DNA of 49,667 bases from Bradyrhizobium cenepequi (GCF_020329485.1 NZ_JAGKJI010000049.1:1-49667); one strand, 5' to 3'; counted from the stretch's first letter, positions 7,969 through 17,589 are shown. Translations and numbers: made by a program. The notes: generated from the letters alone by a model not told the origin.

Positions 7969-9435
7969 ATGAACATCCGCTTTGCTTTACTCCTCACCTT
8001 GATTTTTGCCCTCGCCTCGACCGCCCCCTCGATCGCTGCGGGCGACCGCTATGCCCTGGTGATCGGCAACGCCAAATATCCGGACGCGGATGCGCCGCTG
8101 AAGGAGCCGATCAACGACGTGCGCGACGTCGCCGACGAACTCAAACGCGACGGCTTCAATGTTGACATCGGGGAAAATTTGACCGGCGAACAAATGCGGC
8201 GCGCCTTCGACCGGCTCTACGGCAAGATCAAGCCCGGCTCGGTGGTCCTGCTGTTCTTCTCGGGCTATGGCATCCAGTCCAGCCGCCAGAGCTACATGAT
8301 CCCGGTCGACGCTCAGATTTGGAGTGAGGCTGACGTCCGCCGCGATGGTTTCAGCCTCGAGACGGTCCTCGGCGAGATCAACAGCCGTGGTGCCGGCGTC
8401 AAGATCGCCCTGATCGACGCGAGCAGGCGCAATCCGTTCGAACGCCGATTCCGCAGCTTTTCAGCCGGCCTTGCGCCCGTGATCGCACCAAACGGAACGC
8501 TGGTGATGTATTCGGCTGCGCTGTCGTCCGTGATCTCGGACAATGGCAGCGACCACAGCCTGTTCGTGCGGGAATTGCTCAAGGAGATCCGCACTCCCGA
8601 CCTGATGGCGGAGGAGACGCTGAACCGCACCCGCGTCGGTGTCACCCGCGCCTCGCGCAGCGAGCAGGTGCCGTGGATATCGTCTTCGCTCGCGGAAGAC
8701 TTCTCCTTCATTCCTGGTTCAGGGGCGCGGCCGCAAAGCCCGCCGCCGCCTGCGCCTCCGTCACCACCGCCGGCCCAGACGGCGGTCGCTCCGCCGCCAC
8801 CTGCCGCGCCGTCACCGCCGCCCGCAGCGCCTCCGGCGCAAACCACGACCGTTTCACCACCGCCGCCGCCCACGCCGCCACCTGCGGAAACCGCGGCTCC
8901 GCCTGCTTCGCCCGCGACAAAGCCGGCGGACACTCTGGCCGATGATCCGACCATCAAGATCCTGACGGCACAGCTCAACGACAATCCCGATGATGCCGCA
9001 GCCCTTTACCGCCGCGGCCAGGTCTATGCCAGCAAGGGCGCCTATGAGCTCGCCATCAAGGACTTCAACAATTCGCTTCGATTGAACCCGAAGGACGTCG
9101 AGGCCTACAACAACCGCTGCTGGGCGCGCACCGTCATCGGTGACCTGCAGGCCGCGCTGAAGGATTGCAACGAGGCGCTGCGGCTGCGCCCGAATTTCGT
9201 CGATGCCCTCGACAGCCGCGGCCTCTTGAATCTGAAGAGCGGGCAGGCCAAGAACGCCATTGCCGATTTCGACGCGGCCCTGAAGATCAACCCCAGACTG
9301 ACCTCCTCCCTCTACGGGCGCGGCCTCGCCAAGAAGCGCAACGGCGCGATCGCGGAAGGGGATCTGGACATTACCAACGCCAAGGCGATGGACCCGAATA
9401 TCGTTAAGGAATTCGCCGATTATGGCGTGCAGTGA
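7969..9435 (+). CDS. Secreted pseudo-caspase with proline-rich linker and TPR repeats
   Basis: The protein has 488 residues. A Sec signal peptide (cleavage likely after PSIAA, about 24) precedes a caspase-like (peptidase C14) domain from ALVIGNAKYPDA to about 240. The His position of the dyad, normally FSGHG, reads FSGYG (Y100). The Cys position, normally DAC, reads DASRRNPFERRF (S152). Both catalytic residues are therefore lost, so proteolysis is unlikely. A linker of about 70 residues rich in Pro and Ala follows, then at least three TPR units (about 335-480). The likely role is a periplasmic scaffold or binding protein. It lies upstream of an OmpA-like gene and an RND pair on the same strand. 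A shorter paralogue with the same two losses lies at 28891-29727. Confidence 0.88.
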   Translation: MNIRFALLLTLIFALASTAPSIAAGDRYALVIGNAKYPDADAPLKEPINDVRDVADELKRDGFNVDIGENLTGEQMRRAFDRLYGKIKPGSVVLLFFSGYGIQSSRQSYMIPVDAQIWSEADVRRDGFSLETVLGEINSRGAGVKIALIDASRRNPFERRFRSFSAGLAPVIAPNGTLVMYSAALSSVISDNGSDHSLFVRELLKEIRTPDLMAEETLNRTRVGVTRASRSEQVPWISSSLAEDFSFIPGSGARPQSPPPPAPPSPPPAQTAVAPPPPAAPSPPPAAPPAQTTTVSPPPPPTPPPAETAAPPASPATKPADTLADDPTIKILTAQLNDNPDDAAALYRRGQVYASKGAYELAIKDFNNSLRLNPKDVEAYNNRCWARTVIGDLQAALKDCNEALRLRPNFVDALDSRGLLNLKSGQAKNAIADFDAALKINPRLTSSLYGRGLAKKRNGAIAEGDLDITNAKAMDPNIVKEFADYGVQ

Positions 9436-9582
9436 CAACAATTTGGATAGCTGATGCCGTCCGGCCTCGAACCTCGGGCGAGTGGACGAGACTAAAAATT
9501 TGAGGTGGGCCGGGATCAAGCACCGGCAATGATTTGGCATGTTGATTTTGAAACAGCGCCAACGGCGCAAGAGGGGCTGACA

Positions 9583-10239
9583 ATGTTCGACATCACTGCG
9601 AAGAATCTTGCTGCGTTGCTTTCGGTTGCAACGATCGGCGCCACGCTTGCCCTAGGGACGCTGGACGCCCGGGCCGGCGACAACGTCACCGAAGAGCAGA
9701 TCCTCAGGGCGCTGACGCCCGAGAAGAGGCCGTTGACTCGCGGTCTGTCGATCGGACCGAAGGTGGAGCCGGCCGCAAACGCTGCCGAAGACAAGTTCGT
9801 GCAGACCATCCGAGGCCGCTCCACCCGCTCGCTGTCATCGGCTGAGCGCGAGGAGATCGCGACCATCGTCAAGGACAAGCCCAAGATCGATCTGGAAATC
9901 AACTTCGACTACAATTCGGCGGAGATCAACGCCAAGTCGCTGCCCTCCGTGCAGGCCTTGGGTCGCGCTCTGACCAATGCCGATCTGAAGGGCTCGACCT
10001 TCGTTGTCGCCGGCCACACCGATGCCGCCGGCAGCGATGTCTTCAACCAGGACCTGTCCGAGCGCCGCGCCGAGGCGATCAAGCGCTATCTCGTCGACAA
10101 ATATGGCATCAACGGTTCCGACCTCGTCACCGTCGGCTACGGCAAGGGCAAGCTGAAGGATCCGAGCCAGCCGCTTGCCGAAGTGAACCGCCGTGTGCAG
10201 GTCGTGAACATGGAAAACAAGTCAACCGCTTCCAAGTAG
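9583..10239 (+). CDS. OmpA-family peptidoglycan-associated protein
   Basis: This 218-residue protein has a signal peptide ending near LDARA. A C-terminal OmpA domain follows from about residue 105: LEINFDYNSAEINAKS, VVAGHTDAAGSD, then LSERRAEAIKRYLVDKYGI and EVNRRVQVVN. The D-x-x-x-S-x-x-R-A-x-x-V pattern that binds diaminopimelate is recognisable. The protein would sit in the periplasm on peptidoglycan, but it has no beta-barrel and no lipobox. I chose the ATG at 9583 with GAGGGG just upstream, not the longer frame from 9505. It lies between the pseudo-caspase and the RND adaptor, 147 bp and 151 bp away. A hairpin terminator follows it, so it may be transcribed apart from the efflux pair. 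Confidence 0.9.
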   Translation: MFDITAKNLAALLSVATIGATLALGTLDARAGDNVTEEQILRALTPEKRPLTRGLSIGPKVEPAANAAEDKFVQTIRGRSTRSLSSAEREEIATIVKDKPKIDLEINFDYNSAEINAKSLPSVQALGRALTNADLKGSTFVVAGHTDAAGSDVFNQDLSERRAEAIKRYLVDKYGINGSDLVTVGYGKGKLKDPSQPLAEVNRRVQVVNMENKSTASK

Positions 10240-10287
10240 GCCCGTTCAGGTAAACAGCGTAGCGCCACGTGATATTTTGAGGGTAAT

Positions 10288-10315
10288 ATGCGTCTCGCAC
10301 CCCGGCGGGACGCAT
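10288..10315 (+). terminator. Rho-independent terminator after the OmpA-like gene
   Basis: ATGCGTCTCGC (10288-10298) pairs with GCGGGACGCAT (10305-10315) in an 11-bp stem with one G-T pair and a 6-base loop, followed by TTTGTTTTA. It lies 49 bp after the OmpA-like stop and 76 bp before the adaptor gene. Confidence 0.7.
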
Positions 10316-10390
10316 TTGTTTTAGCGCTAGACTTCAAACAATTGGAAGCGTTCCGCTTCAGCCAACTTTCAGGCCTGGATCGATCCGGCG

Positions 10391-11317
10391 ATGAAATTCT
10401 CCGAATACCTAAAGCCTGTGCTCGGAACAGTCTTCGTCGTCGCACTTGGCGCCGGCTACTATTGGTTCGAGCATCGCCCGCGTCCGGTAGAGAAGGAGAC
10501 GCCGGGCCAGGCGCTCGTCATCGTCACCAAATCCACCAATGCCTGCTTCTCCGACATGGTGCGCGTTACGGGCTATGTCGTGCCGCGTCGTGAAGCGCAG
10601 GTCGGTGTCGATCAGGAGGGCTCCAAGGTCACCGATCTCTTTGTCCGTGAGGGCGACACTGTGACCGAGAACCAGGAACTGGCGCGCCTGACCCCGCCGC
10701 CGCAGCAACAAGCGGCCCAGGGGGGCGGCCGCGCAACATCGCTTTCCCTGCGCGCGCCGGCCGCGGGTCTGGTCACCGAGGTGCGCACGGCCGTCGGCGC
10801 ACCCGCCTCCCCGCAGGCCGGGCCGATGTTCCGGATCGCGATCAACAACGAGATCGAGCTGGACGCCGAAGTGCCGAGCATTCACCTGTTGAAGCTCAAT
10901 CCGGGCGCAACCGTGCGGATCAGCCGCGACGATGCGCCCGACATGGTCGGCAAGGTGCGGCAAATCTCGCCGCAGATCGACCGCAACACCCAGCTCGGCC
11001 ATGTCAGGATATCCCTCAGCAACAATCCCTCGCTGAAGGTCGGCATGTTCGCCCGCGCCAATATCGACGCCAAGCGCTCTTGCGGCGTCGCCGTTCCGCG
11101 CACGGCGATCGACCGTCTGACCTTGCAGGTGGTGAAGGGCAACACGATCGAGACACGGAAAGTGCGGGTCGGGCTGACTTCGGACACGTCAACGGAAATC
11201 CTCGAGGGCCTCGACGTCGGCGAAACCGTCGTCGCCGACGCTGGCACCTCGCTGCATGACGGCGACCAGATCAAGATCATGTTCGCCGACGAACTCGAGC
11301 GCACGCGGACACGCTAA
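10391..11317 (+). CDS. RND efflux periplasmic adaptor (membrane fusion protein)
   Basis: This 308-residue adaptor links an inner-membrane RND pump to an outer-membrane channel. One N-terminal membrane segment (about 10-26, VLGTVFVVALGAGYYWF) anchors it. Lipoyl halves flank a very short hairpin: VTDLFVREGDTVTENQELARL and LSLRAPAAGLVTEVRTAVG. A beta-barrel region and a C-terminal membrane-proximal domain (VVKGNTIETRKVRVGL) follow. The coiled-coil hairpin is replaced by a short Gln-rich linker. C52 (NACFSDM) and C231 (RSCGVAVP) match cysteines in the paralogue at 27734. Its TAA shares a base with the permease ATG (TAATG), so the two are coupled. Confidence 0.92.
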   Translation: MKFSEYLKPVLGTVFVVALGAGYYWFEHRPRPVEKETPGQALVIVTKSTNACFSDMVRVTGYVVPRREAQVGVDQEGSKVTDLFVREGDTVTENQELARLTPPPQQQAAQGGGRATSLSLRAPAAGLVTEVRTAVGAPASPQAGPMFRIAINNEIELDAEVPSIHLLKLNPGATVRISRDDAPDMVGKVRQISPQIDRNTQLGHVRISLSNNPSLKVGMFARANIDAKRSCGVAVPRTAIDRLTLQVVKGNTIETRKVRVGLTSDTSTEILEGLDVGETVVADAGTSLHDGDQIKIMFADELERTRTR

Positions 11318-14300
11318 TGGCTTTGAACATCTCGGCTTGGTCGATCCGGAACCCGCTGCCGTCGATCGTCTTCTCGATCATCCTGCTCGCGCTGGGCTGG
11401 GTTTCCTTCGCCAAGCTTGCGGTCACGCGGCTGCCGAGCGCCGATATTCCCGTGATCTCCGTTGCGGTGTCGCAGTTCGGCGCAGCACCATCGGAACTGG
11501 AAGCGCAGGTCACGAAGACGATCGAGGACGGCGTCTCGGGCGTCGAGGGCGTGCGCCACATCTCCTCTTCGATCACTGACGGCCTGTCGGTGACCACGAT
11601 CCAGTTCGCACTGGAGACCAACACCGACCGTGCGCTGAACGACGTCAAGGACGCCGTCACCCGCGTTCGCGCCAACCTGCCGCAAAACGTCACCGAGCCG
11701 CTGATCCAGCGCGTCGACGTTATCGGCCTGCCGATCGTCACCTACGCCGCGATCTCGCCTGGCAAGACACCGGAACAGCTTTCCTATTTCGTTGACGACG
11801 TGGTCAAGCGCGCGCTGCAGGGCGTGCGCGGCGTCGCCCAGGTCGAGCGCATCGGCGGCGTCGAGCGCGAGATCCTGGTCTCGCTCGATCCCGACCGGCT
11901 GCAGGCGGCTGGACTGACTGCCGTCAATGTCAGCCAGATCCTGCGCGGCACCAATGTCGACCTCGCCGGCGGCCGCGCGGAGATCGGCAAGAACGACCAG
12001 GCGATCCGCACGCTCGCCGGCGCCAAGACGCTGAACGAGCTCGCCGGCACCATGATCCCACTGTTCGGCGGCGGTGAGGTGCGGCTCGACGATCTCGGCA
12101 CGGTGACCGACACCATTGCCGACCGCCGCACCTTCGCCCGCTTCAACGGCGAGCCGGTAGTCGCGCTTGGCATCAAGCGCTCCAAGGGCGCGAGCGACGT
12201 CGTGGTCGCCGCCGCGGTGCAGAAACGGATCGAGGCGCTGAAGGCCGCCTACCCCGATGTCGACCTCAAGCTGATCGATACCTCGGTCGAATTTACCAAG
12301 GGCAATTATGAGGCGGCGATCTCGACCCTGTTCGAGGGCGCGATCCTCGCCGTCATCATCGTGCTGTTATTCCTGCGCGACCTTCGCGCCACCGTCATCG
12401 CCGCGGTCTCACTGCCGCTATCGATCTTCCCGGCATTCTGGGCGATGGACATTTTGGGCTTCTCGCTCAATCTCGTCAGCTTCCTCGCCATCACGCTCTC
12501 GACCGGTATCCTCGTCGACGACGCCATTGTCGAGATCGAGAACATCGTGCGCCACATGCGCATGGGCAAGTCGCCTTACCGCGCCGCCCTGGAAGCAGCC
12601 GACGAAATCGGGCTTGCGGTGATCGCGATCTCGCTCACCATCATCGCGATCTTCGCGCCGGCGAGCTTCATGTCGGGCATTGCCGGCCAGTTCTTCAAGC
12701 AGTTCGGCATCACGGTATCGGTGCAGGTGTTCTTCTCGCTGCTTGCGGCGCGCTTCGTCACGCCGATGCTGGCTGCTTATTTCCTCAAGCATCATGCCCA
12801 TGAAGAACGGCCGCCGGGCCGCGTGCTGCAAACCTATCACAGCCTGGTCGCATGGTCTGTGAAGCATCATTACATCACGGTGGTGATCGGCTTTGCCGTC
12901 TTCGCGGCATCGATCTGGAGCATCAAGTTGCTGCCGCAGGGATTCCTGCCGGCGCAGGACACCGCGCGCTCGCTGCTGGCGATGGAACTGCCGCCCGGCT
13001 CGCAGCTTGCGCATACCGAGAAGGTGACGGAGGAGATCGTCGCGCGCCTGCGCAAGCGACCGGAGGTGAGAAGCGTGTTCGTCGATGGCGGCCGGGTGCC
13101 GCCGGGCACGCAGGAAGTGCGGCGCGCCGCGCTCATCATCAACTACACGCCCAAGACCGAGCGCAAGATCACCCAGCGCGAACTCGAACTGTCGATCAGC
13201 AACGAGCTTGAGAACGTCCCCGACATCCGCTACTGGTTCCTCGACGAGAACGGCCTGCGCGCGATCTCGCTGGTCGTGACCGGCGTCGACAGCAATATCG
13301 TCAACAATGTCGCGAGCGAGCTGGCGACGCAGATGAAGCGGATTCCGATCATCGCCAACGTGATCTCGGAAACCGCGCTCGACCGTCCCGAGCTGCGCAT
13401 CCGACCGCGCGCCGAACTGGCGGCACGGCTCGGCGTTTCCACCGAAAGCCTGTCGCAGACGATTCGAGTCGCGACGATCGGCGATGTCGGCCCCGCGCTG
13501 GCGAAATTCGATGCCGGCGACCGCCAGGTGCCGATCCGCGTCCAACTCGAGGACTCCGCGCGCAGCGACCTGCAGATGCTGCAGCAATTGCGGGTACCGC
13601 TCGGCCAGCGCGGCGAACGTGGCGGCGTGCCGCTGTCCGTTGTCGCCGACATCCAGCTCGACCAGGGCCCGACCAGCATCAACCGCTACGACCGCGAGCG
13701 GCAAGCCACGGTCGCGGCCGACCTCGTCGGCAACGCCGCGCTCGGCGATGCCACCAAGCAGATCTATGAGCTGCCGGTGATGAAGAGCCTGCCGAAGGGC
13801 GTCAAGGTGAGCCCGTCGGGTGACGCCGAAAGCCTCAACGAGCTTTCGGATGGCTTTGCCACAGCGATCACCGCCGGCCTGATGATGGTCTATGCGGTGC
13901 TGGTGCTGCTGTTCGGCACCTTCCTGCAGCCGATCACCATCCTGTTCTCGCTGCCGCTTTCGATCGGCGGCGCGATCGCCGCCTTGCTGCTCACCGGCAA
14001 GCAACTGACCACGCCGGTTTGGATCGGCATCCTGATGCTGATGGGTATCGTCACCAAGAACGCGATCATGCTGGTGGAATTCGCCATCGAGGCGATCCGC
14101 GCCGGCAAGCAGCGCGAGGAAGCCATGATCGACGCCGGCATGAAGCGCGCGCGCCCGATCGTGATGACGACCGTTGCGATGGTGGCCGGCATGATGCCGA
14201 GCGCGCTCGCGGTCGGCGCCGGCGGCGAGTTCCGCTCGCCGATGGCGCTCGCCGTGATCGGCGGCCTGTTGTTCTCGACAGTGCTGTCGCTGGTGTTCGT

Positions 14301-14466
14301 GCCGGCGATGTTCATGGTGATGGACGACATCGGCAACGTGATCTGGCGCCTCGGCAAACGGCTGATCGTCTCGCATGCCGACGAGGAACCTCCCTCCGAC
14401 CAGCACGGCGAACCGCCGGCCAAGAAGCAGCACCCATCATCGATGGTCTCGCCCGCGGCGGAATAG
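11317..14466 (+). CDS. RND-family efflux permease (HAE1/AcrB type)
   Basis: The protein has 1049 residues, normal for a proton-driven RND drug exporter with 12 membrane segments and two large periplasmic loops. It begins MALNISAWSIRNPL. The first membrane block contains GILVDDAIVEIENIVRHM, where the paired Asp match the proton-relay pair of AcrB TM4. The second shows GIVTKNAIMLVEFA and RARPIVMTTVAMVAGMMP. It works as a trimer in the inner membrane with the adaptor encoded immediately upstream. No outer-membrane channel gene is adjacent, so a TolC-type protein from elsewhere must serve. Substrates cannot be told from sequence. The gene ends 13 bp before the convergent Crp-like gene. Confidence 0.95.
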   Translation: MALNISAWSIRNPLPSIVFSIILLALGWVSFAKLAVTRLPSADIPVISVAVSQFGAAPSELEAQVTKTIEDGVSGVEGVRHISSSITDGLSVTTIQFALETNTDRALNDVKDAVTRVRANLPQNVTEPLIQRVDVIGLPIVTYAAISPGKTPEQLSYFVDDVVKRALQGVRGVAQVERIGGVEREILVSLDPDRLQAAGLTAVNVSQILRGTNVDLAGGRAEIGKNDQAIRTLAGAKTLNELAGTMIPLFGGGEVRLDDLGTVTDTIADRRTFARFNGEPVVALGIKRSKGASDVVVAAAVQKRIEALKAAYPDVDLKLIDTSVEFTKGNYEAAISTLFEGAILAVIIVLLFLRDLRATVIAAVSLPLSIFPAFWAMDILGFSLNLVSFLAITLSTGILVDDAIVEIENIVRHMRMGKSPYRAALEAADEIGLAVIAISLTIIAIFAPASFMSGIAGQFFKQFGITVSVQVFFSLLAARFVTPMLAAYFLKHHAHEERPPGRVLQTYHSLVAWSVKHHYITVVIGFAVFAASIWSIKLLPQGFLPAQDTARSLLAMELPPGSQLAHTEKVTEEIVARLRKRPEVRSVFVDGGRVPPGTQEVRRAALIINYTPKTERKITQRELELSISNELENVPDIRYWFLDENGLRAISLVVTGVDSNIVNNVASELATQMKRIPIIANVISETALDRPELRIRPRAELAARLGVSTESLSQTIRVATIGDVGPALAKFDAGDRQVPIRVQLEDSARSDLQMLQQLRVPLGQRGERGGVPLSVVADIQLDQGPTSINRYDRERQATVAADLVGNAALGDATKQIYELPVMKSLPKGVKVSPSGDAESLNELSDGFATAITAGLMMVYAVLVLLFGTFLQPITILFSLPLSIGGAIAALLLTGKQLTTPVWIGILMLMGIVTKNAIMLVEFAIEAIRAGKQREEAMIDAGMKRARPIVMTTVAMVAGMMPSALAVGAGGEFRSPMALAVIGGLLFSTVLSLVFVPAMFMVMDDIGNVIWRLGKRLIVSHADEEPPSDQHGEPPAKKQHPSSMVSPAAE

Positions 14467-14479
14467 GCCGCGGGTAGTG

Positions 14480-15154
14480 CTATTCGTTCCTCGCCACCGC
14501 GCTCAGCTTGTTCATGTTGTGCAGCAGGATCCGCCCGCGCTGGAGGTCCACAATGCCGTCCTTGCGCCAGAGCTGGAGTTGCCGATTGACGCTTTCGCGG
14601 GCGGCGCCGACGTGGATGCCGAGCTGTTCCTGGGAGATGTGAACTTCAGAACCGTAGTCCGATGCCAGCGCGCAGAGCCGCTTCGCGAGCCGGACCGGCA
14701 AGGGCTGCAGCACCGATTCCTCCATCCGCTCGCTCATCCAGCGGATGCGGTGACACAACAGTTCGATCAACTTCACGGCAACCTTCGGCTCGCGCTCGAG
14801 GAAACTGAGAAAATCCTCACGGCGCAGCACGAACAGTTCGCTGGCTTCGCCGGCGGTCGCATTCGCGGCGCGGTCCTGACCGTCGAGGACGGCAACCTCG
14901 GCGAAGAGGTCACCAGGGCCCATGAAGTTGAGCGTCAGCCGGCTGCCGTCGGAGGCGCCGGTCTCGATGCGGATCTGGCCGCGCCGCACCGCGAACAGGG
15001 CGTCACCGGCATCGCCCTTCTGGAACAAGACCTCGCCTGCCCGGAGTTGCTGGGTATGACAAAGGCCCGCAAGCTGCTGCAATTTGTCCGCCCCCAAATC
15101 GGCGAACATCGGGTTCATCTTCAAAATGACCGCAAATTCGGCCTGTTTGCTCAT
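14480..15154 (-). CDS. Crp/Fnr-family transcription regulator
   Basis: The 224-residue protein has a cyclic-nucleotide-binding-like beta roll (LRAGEVLFQKGDAGDALFAV, then GPGDLFAEVAVLDGQDRAA), a long dimer helix and a winged HTH. The recognition helix HVGAARESVNRQL keeps R-E-S-x-x-R, close to the R-E-T-x-x-R of E. coli CRP that reads TGTGA. No N-terminal Cys cluster is present, so it is not an iron-sulfur FNR. The start at 15154 has GGAAGG seven bases upstream; the longer frame to 15211 is less likely. It converges on the RND operon. A CRP-like box at 15230-15245 lies upstream, suggesting autoregulation. Confidence 0.9.
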   Translation of the reverse strand: MSKQAEFAVILKMNPMFADLGADKLQQLAGLCHTQQLRAGEVLFQKGDAGDALFAVRRGQIRIETGASDGSRLTLNFMGPGDLFAEVAVLDGQDRAANATAGEASELFVLRREDFLSFLEREPKVAVKLIELLCHRIRWMSERMEESVLQPLPVRLAKRLCALASDYGSEVHISQEQLGIHVGAARESVNRQLQLWRKDGIVDLQRGRILLHNMNKLSAVARNE

Positions 15155-15229
15155 TGTAATGCCTTCCACAAGAACCTCCCGAGCGGCTTGCGTTGCAGGC
15201 TCGGGTAGCAAAATTCCCCCCTATGGAAG

Positions 15230-15245
15230 TGTGCCATAAGTCACA
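15230..15245. promoter_or_regulatory. CRP-like box between the crp-like and asmA-like genes
   Basis: TGTGC-CATAAG-TCACA differs from the TGTGA-N6-TCACA consensus at a single base. It lies 76 bp before the regulator's start and about 125 bp before the AsmA-like gene, in their divergent gap. The regulator's R-E-S-x-x-R recognition helix fits such a site. Confidence 0.5.
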
Positions 15246-15369
15246 TATGTTTGCAGCAGCGGCGGATTATTTTCGGCCGCTTTGAGTGGAAACCTGTTTT
15301 CGGGGGTAAACTTGTGAGGTCGGCTGCGCTATGGCGCGGCGTGACGTTTGCGCGGTCTGGAATGTCGAG

Positions 15370-17382
15370 ATGAGAGCACTGAAAATCGCAGGCGCCGCCA
15401 TCGGAGCCGTGATCGTCGTCATCGCGCTGCTTGCCGTGATCGGCATCCCCTCCGACTTTTTGACGTCGGCGATCCAGGAGCGCGTGGAGCGTGAGACCGG
15501 CTATCGGCTTGCCATCAACGGCGGCACCAAGATCAGCCTGTGGCCGTCGCTCAACATCACGCTGAGCGACATCGCGCTGCAGGACCCGAAGGACCGCGAG
15601 GTCAACAACCGCCTGACCGCGAGCAGCATCCAGGCTGACGTCACGCTGTCGAGCCTGTGGTCGGGCGAGCCGCAAGTCACCGAGCTCCTGATCGTGCGCC
15701 CGGTCCTGACCATGCCGCTGCAGCGCGTGCGCGAGCCCAATCCGCCGGCCAAGAGCAGCACCACCGGCACCAGTGAGGCCAAATTCGGCATCGAGCATGT
15801 CAGCGTCACCGGCGGCACGATCGTGTTCTCCAATGTGCGCGACCGCGTCGAAAGCCGCATCGAGACCGTCAACGCGGATGCCACCATCGGCAGCGACCGC
15901 AAGATCGTCATCACCGGCAATGGGCGCGGCGGCGGCGAGCCGCTGAAATTCGAGATCAAGGCGACCGCGCCGGCGCCGCCGATCGAGCGGCAGAATATCC
16001 CGACCGAGATCGCCTTCGAGGCGCCCGGCCTCATGCAGGCGCCGCTGTCGGCGCGGGCCGAGGTGCGGCTGAACGGCACGGCGGTGATGTTCAACGGCGT
16101 CAGCGGCACGCTCGGCGACGGCGCGTTCAACGGCTGGGCCTCCCTCGATATCGCCAGCAACAAGCCGCTGGTGAAGCTCGATCTCGACTTCCAGAAGCTC
16201 TCGCTTGCGATGGAGCACGGCCAGCCGGGGACGGCGGCTCAGCCCTGGAGCAATGCCTCGATCGACCTGATCGGGCTGAACTATGTCGACGCACAGGCGA
16301 AGATTTCCGCGGCTGAGCTCAACATCGGCGATGGCCGCTTCGCGCCCGCGGCGATCGAGGCGAGCTTGATGAGCGGCGTATTGAAGGCGCGGCTCGCCAA
16401 TCTCGGCACCTATGAAGGCAATGCCAATGGCGATCTTTACATCGACGCCACCAGCAATCCGAGCTACACGCTCAGCGCCGACCTCAGCAATGTGCGGGCG
16501 CTGCCGCTGCTGCGCAGCCTTGCCGATTTCGACAAGCTCGACGGCAGGATGCAGGCGAAGATCGCGGTACGCTCCTCCGGCAACAGCCAGCGCGCGATCA
16601 TGGGAAATATGAGCGGCACGGCATTTGCCGTGTTCCGCGACGGCGCGATCCGCGGCCTCAACGTCGCGCAGATGATCCGCTCGCTGACCACAAGCCCGCT
16701 GTCCGGCTGGCAGGAGGGCGATCAGCTCGCGACGGATCTGAGCCAGCTCTCGGCCTCCTTCAAGATCGACAAGGGCCAGGCGGTCACCACCGATCTCAAC
16801 TTGGTCGGCCCGCTGGTGAAGATGACCGGCGTCGGCACCGTCGACCTCGGCACCAAGATGATCGGCTTCCGCGTCGCGCCGAAGCTTGTGCTGACCACCG
16901 AGGGCCAGGGCCGCACCGCCGACCCGGTCGGCCTCGGCATCCCCGTGATGATCGAGGGGCCGTGGGATAGCCCGCGCATCTATCCGGAGATGCAGGGCAT
17001 CCTCGACAATCCCGAGGCCGCCTACGCCAAGCTGCGCGAGATGGGCAAGGGCCTGTTCGGGCCGAATGGCGCGGGTCTCGGTTCGCTCTTCGGCGGCAGC
17101 CAGGGCGGAACCGGCAGCCAGGGCGGCAACGACAGCACCCAGTCCGGCCAGGGCGGGCTCTTCGGCGGCCAGCTTGGCGAGACCATCGGCAACCTGATCC
17201 AGCAGGGCCTGAACGGCGGAACGCAGCCGCCGCGTCCGAGCCGCAGCATCCCGCCGGCCTCGCCGCAGCAACAGCCCGAGCCGCCGTCCCAATCCACAGC
17301 GCCTTCCCCGCCGAGCGATGGCGATGGGACGCAGGACAGCCGGGCGATGAACGAAGTGCTGCGGCAGCTCTTCAATCGCTGA
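15370..17382 (+). CDS. AsmA-family envelope protein
   Basis: This protein of about 670 residues starts with one membrane helix (IAGAAIGAVIVVIALLAVIG) followed by GIPSDFLTSAIQERVERETG, the standard N-terminus of AsmA proteins. Most of the chain is in the periplasm, with repeated beta-strand units and a C-terminal AsmA_2 type region (LSADLSNVRALPLLRSL). AsmA relatives bridge the envelope and are linked to phospholipid transport and outer-membrane assembly. The last 110 residues are Gly-, Gln-, Ser- and Pro-rich low complexity. I chose the ATG at 15370; an ATG at 15331 in the same frame is possible. It is divergent from the crp-like gene and shares the CRP-like box. Confidence 0.85.
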   Translation: MRALKIAGAAIGAVIVVIALLAVIGIPSDFLTSAIQERVERETGYRLAINGGTKISLWPSLNITLSDIALQDPKDREVNNRLTASSIQADVTLSSLWSGEPQVTELLIVRPVLTMPLQRVREPNPPAKSSTTGTSEAKFGIEHVSVTGGTIVFSNVRDRVESRIETVNADATIGSDRKIVITGNGRGGGEPLKFEIKATAPAPPIERQNIPTEIAFEAPGLMQAPLSARAEVRLNGTAVMFNGVSGTLGDGAFNGWASLDIASNKPLVKLDLDFQKLSLAMEHGQPGTAAQPWSNASIDLIGLNYVDAQAKISAAELNIGDGRFAPAAIEASLMSGVLKARLANLGTYEGNANGDLYIDATSNPSYTLSADLSNVRALPLLRSLADFDKLDGRMQAKIAVRSSGNSQRAIMGNMSGTAFAVFRDGAIRGLNVAQMIRSLTTSPLSGWQEGDQLATDLSQLSASFKIDKGQAVTTDLNLVGPLVKMTGVGTVDLGTKMIGFRVAPKLVLTTEGQGRTADPVGLGIPVMIEGPWDSPRIYPEMQGILDNPEAAYAKLREMGKGLFGPNGAGLGSLFGGSQGGTGSQGGNDSTQSGQGGLFGGQLGETIGNLIQQGLNGGTQPPRPSRSIPPASPQQQPEPPSQSTAPSPPSDGDGTQDSRAMNEVLRQLFNR

Positions 17383-17398
17383 GGCGCTCCCGTGCGCT

Positions 17399-17541
17399 CC
17401 TTCCCCCTGCAAGGGGGAAGGCCGGGATGGGGGTCGGCCCCGGGCGCAGGTGTTCGAGAGAGCAGGACTCGTGGAGGCAAGATCCCCACCCGGTTTGCGC
17501 GTAGCCGCGCAAACCGACCTCCCCTTTTCAAGGGGAGGTGA
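17399..17541. repeat. Intergenic repeat, copy 1 (second copy at 28728-28872)
   Basis: The unit starts TCCTTCCCCCTGCAAGGGGG and ends CCCCTTTTCAAGGGGAGGTG, each end being a small hairpin. The middle carries GATCCCCACCCGGTTTGCGC. Nearly the same sequence in the same order occurs at 28728-28872, and a 3' half copy at 28648-28703. It is a dispersed palindromic element without coding capacity. Confidence 0.8.
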
Positions 17542-17589
17542 GGACGCGCGCACCACCGTCAATGACGAGGATGGTGTCCGTATTCGATT

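Noticed and set aside
8708..8965. Alternative-frame Arg- and Pro-rich proteins in the pseudo-caspase linker
   Set aside because: They arise from the GC-rich proline codon run of the linker in the real frame.
12418..14433. 671-codon minus-strand open frame opposite the RND permease
   Set aside because: It is a G+C-driven shadow of the permease gene with His-, Arg- and Asp-rich text and no family features.
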